Assembly (NCBI GenBank): GCA_964508975.1
Contig: CAZDVQ010000023.1
Span: forward strand, 1-59,347
Length of the DNA stretch: 59,347 bases
Source: CAZDVQ01 sp964508975
Lineage (GTDB): Bacteria; Bacteroidota; Bacteroidia; Chitinophagales; Saprospiraceae
Direction: 5' to 3'
Shown here: piece by piece, positions 1 through 8,300 of the stretch
How positions within the stretch are numbered: the first letter of the stretch is position 1
Layout of the letters: each line of letters opens with the position of its first letter
Notes under the pieces: model-generated
What the model saw: the letters and a program-made list of their open reading frames with translations, nothing else
Told to the model about the DNA's origin: nothing
Database searches by the model: none
Position numbers and translations under genes: made by a program

Positions 1-110
1 CGACCCCCTCCACTGCACAGCCGCTGCGCGCCTGTTGGTAGCGGGGGTTGGGCGAACGAAGCTCGCCGGGCTACTTTGCTCTCAGCCCTCTGCGCTCTGC
101 TCTAAAATCT
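1..110. other. Spacer at window edge, no gene seen
   Basis: No credible coding region is seen. Positions 84-110 are a C/T-rich stretch (CTCAGCCCTCTGCGCTCTGC) that resembles the lead-in to the other GC-rich repeat copies at 4889-4930 and 10420-10488, so it is probably part of the composite repeat that follows. Confidence 0.5.
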
Positions 111-227
111 GGCCTAGCGATGCGTAGGGCGGCCGTAGGCCGTACCGAAGGGGCGAAGCCACGAGGTATGAGCGAATAGCGAACCCGGAGCGTAGCGCCG
201 CCGCGCAGCGGCGGAGGCCCCCAAAAA
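111..227 (+). repeat. GC-rich palindromic intergenic repeat, copy A
   Basis: Begins GGCCTAGCGATG and ends GGCGGAGGCCCCCAAAAA, with internal palindromes such as GCCGCCGCGCAGCGGCGG. Eleven other copies lie in spacers of this window. It follows the 3' end of the minus-strand operon and is open in several frames only because it lacks stop codons. Confidence 0.8.
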
Positions 228-234
228 CTAAAAA

Positions 235-582
235 TTAGTAAGGCGTAAAAATCAGGCCGCCCGCAGTGTCGTGTACAATAAATACGCAAACATGCGCCGG
301 ACGTTGCTTGTAGAGCTCCCTAAATTCGTTGACCTTTTCGAATAGGATGATTTTTTTAGCCACCAGTTCCTCTAACGATGACACGCTGTACGACCATTGG
401 GTGCCGTGTTGCTCGCTATCCACGAGCGGGATGCCGATGACGGCCTCGTCTTGGTGCGCCACGAAAATAGGGTAATTCGACACGCTTTCCTCGACCACGG
501 TGTGCGCGGCCTGGCGGAACATGGGTTTAAGCCGTTTGAGGTCGGCCTCTAGTTGTTCAATAATGGTTTCTTGTAAGTTCAT
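235..582 (-). CDS. Conserved small protein of unknown function
   Basis: A 115-residue soluble protein with no signal peptide or membrane segment. The N-terminal third (about residues 1-30) looks helical and amphipathic; the rest alternates short strand-like hydrophobic stretches (PIFVAHQDEAVIGIPLV, HVCVFIVHDTAGGLIF). I do not recognise a named family. It is the last gene of a minus-strand operon, two bases after the stop of phosphatidylserine synthase, so it is almost certainly real and co-transcribed with pssA and the M28 peptidase gene. The context gives no clear function. The gene ends about 10 bp from a GC-rich repeat, which may act as the operon's 3' boundary. Confidence 0.75.
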   Translation of the reverse strand: MNLQETIIEQLEADLKRLKPMFRQAAHTVVEESVSNYPIFVAHQDEAVIGIPLVDSEQHGTQWSYSVSSLEELVAKKIILFEKVNEFRELYKQRPAHVCVFIVHDTAGGLIFTPY

Positions 583-584
583 GG

Positions 585-1307
585 CTAGCTAGCTCGTTTT
601 TGCCAAAGGTAAACCCCGAGGGAGAAAAGGATGTAAAACAGGACCAGCACGCTGAATGCGTAGGCCCCGAGGGTGCTTAAACCCAGTATTAGGACTAGAA
701 TGGCGATGTATTTTAGGGCGTTGCCTTCCCACCTGAAATGTTTAAACTTGAGGCCGAGCATAGGCAGCTCGCTGACCAATAGCAGCGACATGCCGATGCA
801 GAGCCCTAGCAGCGTGGGCACGTTAAATAGCCAGCTGAGCGAGGGGTCGTGCTGGTAAATGAGGAGCAAACCCACTGCGAATGCGGTGGACGACGGGGTG
901 GCCAAACCCAAAAAACCATCGGTTTGACGGGTATCGAGGTTGAATTTGGCCAGTCGCAAGGCCGAGAAAAGCGTGATGATAAAGCCTAGGAAAGGCAGCG
1001 GCCAGAGGGGTAATGCTGTGTTGATTTCGTTGCTGGGCAAGCCGGCTACCTCGGCGATGAGTTTGAAATAAATAACGCCGGGTAGCAGGCCGAAGCCCAC
1101 CATATCGGCCAAGGAATCTAGTTCTTTGCCCATGTCGGAATGCACTTTGAGCATACGCGCGGCCATGCCGTCGGCATAATCGCAGAGTATCGCGGCCCAG
1201 AACAAACCCGGCACGAGGTAATACTGTCCGTTAAAGGTTGCCCAGATGGCCAGGCTCCCGAAGAACAGGTTCATCAGGGTTATGAAGTTGGGGATGTGCT
1301 TAGTCAT
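585..1307 (-). CDS. pssA: CDP-diacylglycerol--serine O-phosphatidyltransferase
   Basis: Makes phosphatidylserine from CDP-diacylglycerol and serine at the inner membrane, the first step to phosphatidylethanolamine. The complete CDP-alcohol phosphotransferase signature D-x2-DG-x2-AR-x8-G-x3-D-x3-D is present: D43, D46-G47, A50-R51, G60, D64, D68. The protein has 240 residues and about six to seven hydrophobic membrane segments, normal for the family. Head-group assignment to serine rests on overall similarity to Bacteroidota PssA and its N-terminal PNFITLMNLFFG; a related CDP-alcohol transferase is the alternative. It lies 4 bp after the M28 peptidase gene and 2 bp before the 115-residue protein, in one operon. 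Confidence 0.9.
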   Translation of the reverse strand: MTKHIPNFITLMNLFFGSLAIWATFNGQYYLVPGLFWAAILCDYADGMAARMLKVHSDMGKELDSLADMVGFGLLPGVIYFKLIAEVAGLPSNEINTALPLWPLPFLGFIITLFSALRLAKFNLDTRQTDGFLGLATPSSTAFAVGLLLIYQHDPSLSWLFNVPTLLGLCIGMSLLLVSELPMLGLKFKHFRWEGNALKYIAILVLILGLSTLGAYAFSVLVLFYILFSLGVYLWQKRAS

Positions 1308-1311
1308 GGGA

Positions 1312-2745
1312 TTATTTTTTTACGCCGTACTGGTCGAGGAAATAAACCAGTGCAGCCAGGGTGCCTGCGCCAAGTTCGAGCTCGCGTTTGTGGACGGTCT
1401 CGAACAAATCGGTGCTGGCGTGGTGGAAATCGAAATAACGTTGAGATTCAGGCCGGAGGCCGAAGAGCAGGGTGCCTTGCGGTTTGAGTTCGCCTACATC
1501 AGCGCCAGCGCCGCCGGTTTCAACGATGAAAGCACCGTACTGTGCCAAGATGTTGCGCCAGTTCATAATATCGGGCATGTTGACCGACATGAGCTCGGGC
1601 AAACCATCTACGGTAAAGCCCTTGGGTGCATGTCCGCCAGCATCCGACTCGATGGCGGCGATGTGGTTTTCTTTGTTCTTGAGGGCTTCTTCGGCATATT
1701 TGATAGCCCCACGGATACCGTTTTCCTCGTTGGCGAAGAGTACGCAACGGATGGTGCGTTTGGGTTTGTAGCCGAGGCGTTTAAAAATATGGAGCACCTC
1801 CATAGATTGAACGCAGCCCGCGCCGTCGTCGTGGGCGCCCTCGCCGATGTCCCAAGTATCAAGGTGACCACCTACCACGATGATCTCGTCGGGGAACTCG
1901 CTGCCGCGTATCTCACCGATGACCGAGTAGGAGAGTTTATCGGCGTATTGGCGGCAGTTAAGCTCAAGGTTAATCTTGGCGTTGGGTTCTTTTTTGAGCA
2001 AATCGCTGAGGCGTTCGGCGCTGAGGATACCCAGCGCTGCGGCAGGGATGGGAGCCACGCCCTCGTCGAAACGGGTACCACCAGAGTGGGGTACATCGTC
2101 GCGGAGCAAGGTCATAGAGCGAACCACGCAGCCTACGGCACCTTTTTTAGCCGCAATCTTGGGTCCGTAGCCCCTTTGGTCGACGGCTTGGCCGTACGCG
2201 TGGAAGGTATTGACGAGGGTAGGGTCCATGGGGCGGTTAAAGAACACGATTTTGCCTTTCACCTTGGCATCGGGCAGGGCTTCTAGCTCGTCGAGACTGT
2301 GGACTTCAATCACCTCGGCGGTGACACCCAGCACGGGCGTTGGCGCTGAAAAACCGAGGGCTACCACGCTGAGGGGCTGTGTACCGATGAGGCTGGAGTT
2401 AACGATACTGGCCCGTTCAACCGTGCCGCGCTCCCAATGTGGTACCATGACAGGTTGTTTGTACACGCGGGTACAGCCCAGGCTATCGAGCATCTGGGTG
2501 GTATATTCAACTGCCGACATGTAGGCTGAGGAGCCAGATACCCGTTTGGGTGCATGGTGGCAAAGATGGTCGAGCCATTGGTAGCAGCTGGATTGGCTCA
2601 ACACTTTATCGAAGATAGACCGGACATAGGCCACGTCGGCCTCGTTAGGTTCTTGCTGGGCGGTGGCTACATGAAATGGAAATCCCGCGAGTATGAGGCC
2701 CAAGGCCAGGGAGCGATACTGGTTTGTTTTTTGCATCATGGACAT
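1312..2745 (-). CDS. Secreted M28-family metallopeptidase (carboxypeptidase Q-like)
   Basis: A 477-residue zinc exopeptidase expected to cleave peptides in the periplasm or outside the cell. Residues 1-29 form a signal peptide ending VATAQ. A PA-like insert occupies roughly residues 125-260. The M28 catalytic domain follows, with metal ligands and catalytic residues visible as H294-x-D296, D306/D307, the E340-E341 pair in NEENG, D368 in ESDAGGH and H441 in FHHAST. Three near-adjacent ATG codons (2745, 2739, 2736) could serve as start; the first is used here. First gene of the operon with pssA, with a TACTTTTG -7-like element upstream. The substrate is unknown; the layout resembles carboxypeptidase Q more than leucyl aminopeptidases. 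Confidence 0.88.
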   Translation of the reverse strand: MSMMQKTNQYRSLALGLILAGFPFHVATAQQEPNEADVAYVRSIFDKVLSQSSCYQWLDHLCHHAPKRVSGSSAYMSAVEYTTQMLDSLGCTRVYKQPVMVPHWERGTVERASIVNSSLIGTQPLSVVALGFSAPTPVLGVTAEVIEVHSLDELEALPDAKVKGKIVFFNRPMDPTLVNTFHAYGQAVDQRGYGPKIAAKKGAVGCVVRSMTLLRDDVPHSGGTRFDEGVAPIPAAALGILSAERLSDLLKKEPNAKINLELNCRQYADKLSYSVIGEIRGSEFPDEIIVVGGHLDTWDIGEGAHDDGAGCVQSMEVLHIFKRLGYKPKRTIRCVLFANEENGIRGAIKYAEEALKNKENHIAAIESDAGGHAPKGFTVDGLPELMSVNMPDIMNWRNILAQYGAFIVETGGAGADVGELKPQGTLLFGLRPESQRYFDFHHASTDLFETVHKRELELGAGTLAALVYFLDQYGVKK

Positions 2746-2755
2746 GTTTAAAGGG

Positions 2756-2763
2756 CAAAAGTA
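2756..2763 (-). promoter_or_regulatory. Putative -7 element for the M28-pssA operon
   Basis: TACTTTTG on the minus strand matches the Bacteroidota TAnnTTTG -7 consensus. No TTG -33 box is seen at the right spacing. The leader would be very short (about 5-10 nt), so the site is tentative. Confidence 0.4.
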
Positions 2764-2886
2764 CGGTTTTTGAACAATGAATGATAAATGTTGGCGGCCT
2801 GCAAAAGGACTGAGCTATATAAATCTCGCCGCGGCTAGCCTCTATCTGTGTGCTATTGTGTATTTTCGCACCAGAAAAACCGATGT

Positions 2887-3399
2887 ATGAGCGATGAAAT
2901 GCACCTAGTACAAGAGCGAATAGCACAGTCTATCTATCTGGTACGCGATCAGAAAGTCATGATGGACAGTGATTTAGCCTTGTTGTACGGGGTTGATACC
3001 AAACGATTAAACGAGCAGGTAAAACGTAATCCCGAGCGTTTTCCCGAGGATTTCATGTTTCAGCTATCGGCTGAAGAGTGGGCCAGCTTGAAGTCGCAAG
3101 ATGCGACCGCAAGTTGGGGTGGCCGTCGTACACCACCGTATATGTTTACCGAGCAGGGTATCGCCATGCTATCGTCGGTGCTCAATAGCCCGATTGCTAT
3201 CCAGGTGAATATTTCTATCATGCGGGTGTTTGTAAAAATGCGCCAGTGGGCCAGCAACTACGATGATTTGTTGAACAAGATTGAAGCCATCAATTACAAT
3301 CAGGGAGAGCATGCCGAGCACATCAACAATATTTACCGCATTATCGAGGAGTTGGTACGGCCCATGCTCAAAGACCGCAAGCCAATTGGATTTAAGTAG
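2887..3399 (+). CDS. ORF6N domain-containing DNA-binding protein
   Basis: A 170-residue protein with an N-terminal ORF6N domain (about residues 8-95), a KilA-N-related domain common in phage and mobile-element proteins and often found as single chromosomal genes in Bacteroidota. Diagnostic stretches are LALLYGVDTKRLNEQVKRN, RFPEDFMFQL and TEQGIAMLSSVL. The C-terminal part (about 115-160) is helical and probably dimerises. An ATG 39 bp further upstream is in frame, but the protein starting MSDEMHLVQERI fits the family better. It is flanked by housekeeping genes with no other phage genes nearby, so it looks like an isolated acquired regulator. Its targets cannot be read from the sequence. Confidence 0.85.
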   Translation: MSDEMHLVQERIAQSIYLVRDQKVMMDSDLALLYGVDTKRLNEQVKRNPERFPEDFMFQLSAEEWASLKSQDATASWGGRRTPPYMFTEQGIAMLSSVLNSPIAIQVNISIMRVFVKMRQWASNYDDLLNKIEAINYNQGEHAEHINNIYRIIEELVRPMLKDRKPIGFK

Positions 3400-3400
3400 C

Positions 3401-3461
3401 TTTAAAAGTTAAAAGTTCAGCGTTAAAAGTTCATTGTTCATAGTTCATCATTCATAGTTAA
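3401..3461. repeat. Degenerate short direct repeats
   Basis: GTTAAAAGTTCA occurs at 3408-3419 and 3422-3433, followed by degenerate variants (TTGTTCATAGTTCATCATTCATAGTT-like). The array fills the whole spacer up to the permease start codon. Confidence 0.7.
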
Positions 3462-3463
3462 AA

Positions 3464-4549
3464 ATGTTTTTAACCATCCTCGACAAGTACATCATCAAGA
3501 AGTATCTATCGGCATTTTTCTTCATCGTGCTGATATTTACCTTGATTGCCGTGGTGGTTGACTTCAGCGAGAAGCTGGACGACTTCTTCAACAAGAAAGC
3601 GCCTTGGAGCGAGATTATATTTGATTATTACCTCAACTTTATACCGTATATCAACGCCTTGTTGTGGCCGGTGTATGCCGTTATCGCGGTTATATTTTTT
3701 ACCTCGCGCATGGCCTACAACTCCGAGTTTATCTCGATGATTGGCAACGGGGTTAATTTTTACAGGCTCCTACGGCCGTACATGATCGGCGCGGCCATAC
3801 TGGCGGGCATACAATTTTTGGCCAACCACTACATTGTGCCGGCGGGCAACAAATCTCGTATCGCGTTTGAGAACAAGTACATCTGGACGGCCAATTACAC
3901 CTCGGAGCGGCAAAATCTACACATGTTTATCCAGCCGGGCGAGGAGATTTTCATGACCTACTACAACGATAAGGACAGTATAGGGCAAAATTTCTCGTAC
4001 ATGCGCTACGAGGGGCAAGCCATCGCCTACAAAATAAACGCGCGGGGCATCAAGGCCAAGGACGGCAAGGGTACCTGGGAGCTGCAAGCCTACCAAAAAC
4101 GCAGTTACAAGGGCCTCAAGGAAACCTACCAGTACGGCGAGAAAACGGATACCATCTTCCCGTTGAAGCCCGAGGATTTGGTGCGTCGCGATAACTTGAA
4201 AGAAACCATGCCCACGCCCGAGCTCAAGGAATTTATCAACAAGGAGCGGATGCGTGGTTTTGCGCCGCCTATCGTGTACGAAGTAGAGCGTTTCCGCCGT
4301 ACGGCCGATGCGTTTACCATATTTATCCTGACGCTCATCGGCGTGTCAACGGCCTCGCGTAAGGTACGCGGTGGCTTGGGTTTACACCTGCTTATCGGGG
4401 CGGTTATCAGCGCGTTGTTCGTGTTTTTGACCAAGTTTTCGACCACTTTTTCCATACAGGGTGGTTTGCCGGCGTATATCGGCGTGTGGATTCCCAACAT
4501 GATCTTCTTGGTGGTGGCCATCTGGTTGCTGCGCAAGGCGCAGAAGTAA
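3464..4549 (+). CDS. LptF/LptG family lipopolysaccharide export permease
   Basis: Inner-membrane subunit of the LptB2FG ABC transporter, which lifts LPS from the inner membrane to the LptC/LptA bridge. The 361-residue protein has the YjgP/YjgQ layout: N-terminal membrane segments (about 10-32, 52-78 and 98-120), a large periplasmic beta-jellyroll (about 130-265) and three C-terminal membrane segments (about 280-358). It opens with LDKYIIKKYLSAFFFIVLIF, typical of the family. Bacteroidota usually carry two such permease genes apart from each other, so F or G cannot be assigned. An LptC gene lies far downstream in the window (50945), not linked. The ATG follows directly after the short-repeat spacer. 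Confidence 0.9.
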   Translation: MFLTILDKYIIKKYLSAFFFIVLIFTLIAVVVDFSEKLDDFFNKKAPWSEIIFDYYLNFIPYINALLWPVYAVIAVIFFTSRMAYNSEFISMIGNGVNFYRLLRPYMIGAAILAGIQFLANHYIVPAGNKSRIAFENKYIWTANYTSERQNLHMFIQPGEEIFMTYYNDKDSIGQNFSYMRYEGQAIAYKINARGIKAKDGKGTWELQAYQKRSYKGLKETYQYGEKTDTIFPLKPEDLVRRDNLKETMPTPELKEFINKERMRGFAPPIVYEVERFRRTADAFTIFILTLIGVSTASRKVRGGLGLHLLIGAVISALFVFLTKFSTTFSIQGGLPAYIGVWIPNMIFLVVAIWLLRKAQK

Positions 4550-4664
4550 GGGTGGGCTTAGCGATTTTTGAGTTTTGGAGTTTTTGCTAATTTCGTTTTT
4601 AGCAATCTTCAGCTAATTTCACCAATTTTTATCATTTCATCAATTATTCATTTCATCATTTATT
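4550..4664. repeat. AT-rich repeat arm beside GC-rich copy B
   Basis: Contains TTAGCGATTTTTGA, CTAATTTCGTTTTTAGC and a degenerate run of ATCATTTCATCAATTATTC. The same words, partly reverse-complemented, flank copies E (10603-10680) and K (50555-50640). No gene is seen. Confidence 0.6.
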
Positions 4665-4793
4665 CTTTTGGGGCGCCCCGGCGCTGCGCGCCGTCGGCGT
4701 GCTTCGGGGTTCGCTGCGCTCCGTGCTTTGCACCAGCGCCTGCGGCGCTGCCCTACGCATGCCTGGCGCGGGCACGGCGGCGAAGCCGCCGTT
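4665..4793 (-). repeat. GC-rich palindromic intergenic repeat, copy B (reverse)
   Basis: Starts TTTTGGGGCGCCCCGGCGC, the reverse of the GGCCCCAAAA end of forward copies. Internal motifs CGGGGTTCGCTGCGCTCCGTGC and GGCGGCGAAGCCGCC recur in copies D and H. Confidence 0.8.
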
Positions 4794-4795
4794 TT

Positions 4796-4850
4796 TTAAT
4801 GGTTAATGATAAAGGGTTAATGGTTAATGATAAAGGGTTAATGGTTAATG
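4796..4850. repeat. Tandem 21-bp repeat
   Basis: Two full and one partial copy of a 21-bp unit beginning TTAATGGTTAATGATAAA (4796-4816, 4817-4837, 4838-4850). The same unit recurs at 42520-42553 next to GC-rich copy J. A GAGGATATGGGGATG-type degenerate run follows at 4851-4880, as at 10330-10408. Confidence 0.85.
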
Positions 4851-4930
4851 TGAGGATACGGGGATATGAGGATGTGGGGATGACTACTACCTGTTCTGCA
4901 CTTTGCTATTTGCACTCATAACTAACATCT

Positions 4931-5083
4931 GGCCTAGCGATGTGGAGGCGTGGTGCAACGCACCAGACCAAGCCGCCGCATTGTAGGTGCAGGGCTTGCC
5001 CCTGCCCTCGGCGGCGAAGGGCCGAGCGACAGCGAGCGCCGCAACGTAGCGCCCTGAACGAAGTGAAGGGAGGCCCCAAAAAA
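4931..5083 (+). repeat. GC-rich palindromic intergenic repeat, copy C
   Basis: GGCCTAGCGATGTGGAGGCG at the left end and GGGAGGCCCCAAAAAA at the right. Inside are GAGCGACAGCGAGCGCC and the hairpin CCCTGAACGAAGTGAAGGG, shared with copy E. Confidence 0.82.
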
Positions 5084-5225
5084 TGGGTAAAAATGGGTTA
5101 AGATGGGTGAAGGCTAAAAGCGGATTAGTACACTTTTTAGCCTTAAACCCTTTGTAGCGATTTTCAGCTTTTACCAATATTAGCCCCTTTACCCATTTTC
5201 ACCCCTTTACCCCTTTTCACCCATA
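5084..5225. repeat. AT-rich inverted array (TGGGTAAAAATGGG / CCCATTTTCACCC)
   Basis: The left part is rich in ATGGGTAAAAATGGGT, the right part in TTACCCATTTTCACCCC, so the block forms an imperfect inverted repeat centred near 5150. Similar blocks follow copies G and I. The rest of the spacer to 5384 holds only the putative promoter. Confidence 0.7.
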
Positions 5226-5328
5226 AGGGAGCCCTTCAACAATATCAATTCGTGGATTCAAATGCGGTATTGGTCAAGCCAAATGCCTTGCTCGTGTATT
5301 GGCGCACATAGCACAGTGGCAATGGTAA

Positions 5329-5336
5329 TAGGTTTG
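5329..5336 (+). promoter_or_regulatory. Putative -7 element for the 1570-residue T9SS protein gene
   Basis: TAGGTTTG matches TAnnTTTG and would give a leader of about 40 nt. The nearest TTG (5299-5301) is 27 bp away, longer than usual. Confidence 0.4.
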
Positions 5337-5384
5337 CAGTGTAATACAATACCAACAACCCCTATTTAATCAAATTTTTGAACC

Positions 5385-8300
5385 ATGAATTATTTTAGTA
5401 AACTGACAAAATGCTTGGCATTGCTTTGTTTCCTACTATTGGGAGCATCGCCGGCTTGGCTTCAAGCACAAGGGAACACAGCCTTCATGCGGGCTTACGG
5501 TACCTTGGCCAACGAACGCGAGGTAGAATCCATCAGTACCTTCGCGAACGGTGATTTTGTAACCGCTTCGCATATTTGGAACAGCACTGGCGGTGCCGAC
5601 GTGCTCGTGACTAGGTTGAACGCCGCCGGTAACGTGGTTTGGTCGAGAATAATTGGCCAAAACAACAACCAAAACGAATTTCATCCGCGAGTACATGTAG
5701 ATGCCGTTTCAGGTAATGTTTTGCTTACGTTTAGGGCAGGTGCCAACCTTGTGGTGAGCACCTTGGAAGCGGCAAGCGGCAACACCCTTAGCCAGCGGTC
5801 TAGCACAAGCACTTTATATGTGCAAGATATAGTACAGCTGCCCAACACGGCCAACCTGAGCGGAGATTATATGTTGGTTGGCGGTGTGGCTGCATTTGGT
5901 GCAGGCCCTGACTTTATGCCATCATCGTATAATGGAGGTACTGTTGTTCGGTTTAACCGCACTACTTTAAGCCCTACATGGACCTACTCGATCAGCAATC
6001 AGGCGGTGACCAATTTCTCGAATGGCACTTTTAACGCAACCGATAATTCCGTTCGGTGTGTTGGAGGTGTGTCAGGTGGTGGTACTGGCGTGGTAATACT
6101 CAGTGTTGCTTCGGGTTCATTGATTACGTCTATCGATTATGATCCTCAAACGCAGACTTGTGACTTTGGAGCACAAGCCTACGGTATTGATGCCCTAGCT
6201 TTGCCTAATGGCCGGATTGCTTATTTGACAACAGCCTCGGGTTACACGGGGAGCCAACCCAATGATTTTGGTTTAATTGTAACCAATACCTCTGCCACGA
6301 ACGATGCTACATGGTACCGCTATGGTCTCAGCAATGGTGCGCAAGAAGAAATGTTGGGCATGTTCAATCTGGCTAACGGAAACGTATTGGCTTGGGGTCG
6401 TATATTCCGTTCAAGTGGCGACAACAATATGCTTTTTGTTGAGATTAACCCCCTTACTGGTACGGTGGTACGTGCTCGCGAATTTGGCGGTTCGGGTAGT
6501 GACCTAGCCAAGGCCATGGCTCTAAATAACGACGAAACCTATCTATTGGCTGGCGGTTCTGATTCATATCGTTTTCCAACGGAGACAAGTACCAATAGTA
6601 ACCTATATCTGGTAAGTAGCAACTTGAATTCAGCCAACATTGGTTGTGCACTCACGTATACGCTTTCAACTACCTGTAGCAGTGCGGTGCCTATGTCTAA
6701 TCCATCGGCAGCAGTAACCACAAATGGTGTATTTGCTAACAGTACTATCCCTAACGCAGCTTACACGCTGAATACCTTGCCCATTTGTCCATTCTGCGCA
6801 GGTGCAGGCAGTACTGTACAAATTTCAAATACCTCTAGTACAACTTGTACTGGCGGAACCATTCAAATTGATATCACCAATGCGACCGACTTTGCTAACT
6901 GGCAGTTTGTGTGGCGTTTTAACGGTAATATCATCCCCGGCCAAACAGGTTCATCGTTGACCATTGCTGGCGCAACTGCAGCCAATAACGGTACATACCA
7001 AGTAACAGTAACCGACCCCGTGGCCAACTGTGCAACCACGGCTTCAACCACGGTTAACTTGACACCATCTACGCTGGCTCCTATTACGATTTCAGGCGAT
7101 AACCCATCTTGTGTAGGTCAGCCGATCAACTTGACGGTTTCTCCTACAGCGGGTGCAACCAATATCGTTTGGACCAAAGCAGGACAAGCTCCCGTGAGCG
7201 GCGCGAACTTGAACTTTAACCCAAGCTTGCCAGCCCACTTTGGTACTTGGACGGTATCGGTTTCTGATGGTAGCTGTACCTTAACCAGAACCGTAAGCAT
7301 TGATAGCTCTAGTTGCCCACCACCTTGTAATTTTACCGCCGGTGTCATCGAAAATGGCTCAAATGAGTATTGTGTGGGCAACTCCTTGTTCTTGGCTATT
7401 TTGCTCGACGCAGGTGTTTCTGCCGCTTGGATCGACCCACAAGGTAATGTGCGTTCAAGCACTAGCGAACTGAGCATCCCTAGCTTGGCCACTGCCGATT
7501 TTGGTACTTGGACATTAATCCAAACCCTTTCGGCTACTTGTGCAGATACCGTAACCTTCGATGTGAACATTGGCCCATGTTGTACACAACCAGGCCCAAT
7601 CAGTGGCTTACTTACCGAGTACTGTATCAACAACGCTTTGGCCCTTTCTGTAGTAAACGATATCAACTTTACCTACGAGTGGCAAGACCCTCTAGGCACA
7701 CCCATATCTACAACAGCTGAGCTGAACATTGCGAGCTTGAGCAGCACTGATTTTGGCAACTGGGCACTTGTGCGCACCAATATAGCTAGTGGTTGTTCTT
7801 TCACCAACAACTTCACCATAACCCAAGGTACTTGTATCGAGCTTTGTAATGACGGTATCGACAATGACGGCGACGGTCTCGTTGACTGTCAGGATCCTGA
7901 CTGTTCGTTCTCCGCGTTTATTGTAGAAAATATATACGGCACCTACTGCCCAGGTAACTACTTAATCGCTTCGGTAATTATCGACCCTAACTACACGATC
8001 CAGTGGAAAAACCCACAAGGTATTGTGGTAGCTACTGGTTTCGATTTAATCATTAATAGCCTTGCTGCCAGCGATTTTGGTTCTTGGACCATGATTCAAA
8101 CTAGCCTTGATGGCTGTACAGCTAACCGTACCTTCAACGTAACTTTGGGTACTTGTCCTGAAATTTGCGGCGATGGTATTGACAACGACGGCGACGGTTT
8201 GACAGACTGCCAGGACCCAGATTGCAGCGTGGGTATTGCTACAGTTGACAATATCCCAGCTAACCTTTGTATTGGCAACCCAATCAACTTGTTCTTGAAC

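Noticed and set aside
71..289. 72-codon minus-strand ORF at copy A, and similar frames at 10425-10643 and 34394-34693
   Set aside because: Their peptides (GGATLRVRYSL-like) only repeat the element sequence and are not evidence of a protein family.
1246..2286. 346-codon plus-strand ORF opposite the M28 peptidase
   Set aside because: It is the antisense shadow of a clear M28 gene whose catalytic motifs are intact; no recognisable family in the shadow.
4568..4921. 117-codon ORF across repeat copy B and its satellites
   Set aside because: It reads through the repeat element; similar Arg/Ala-rich frames open in every copy because the repeat lacks stops.
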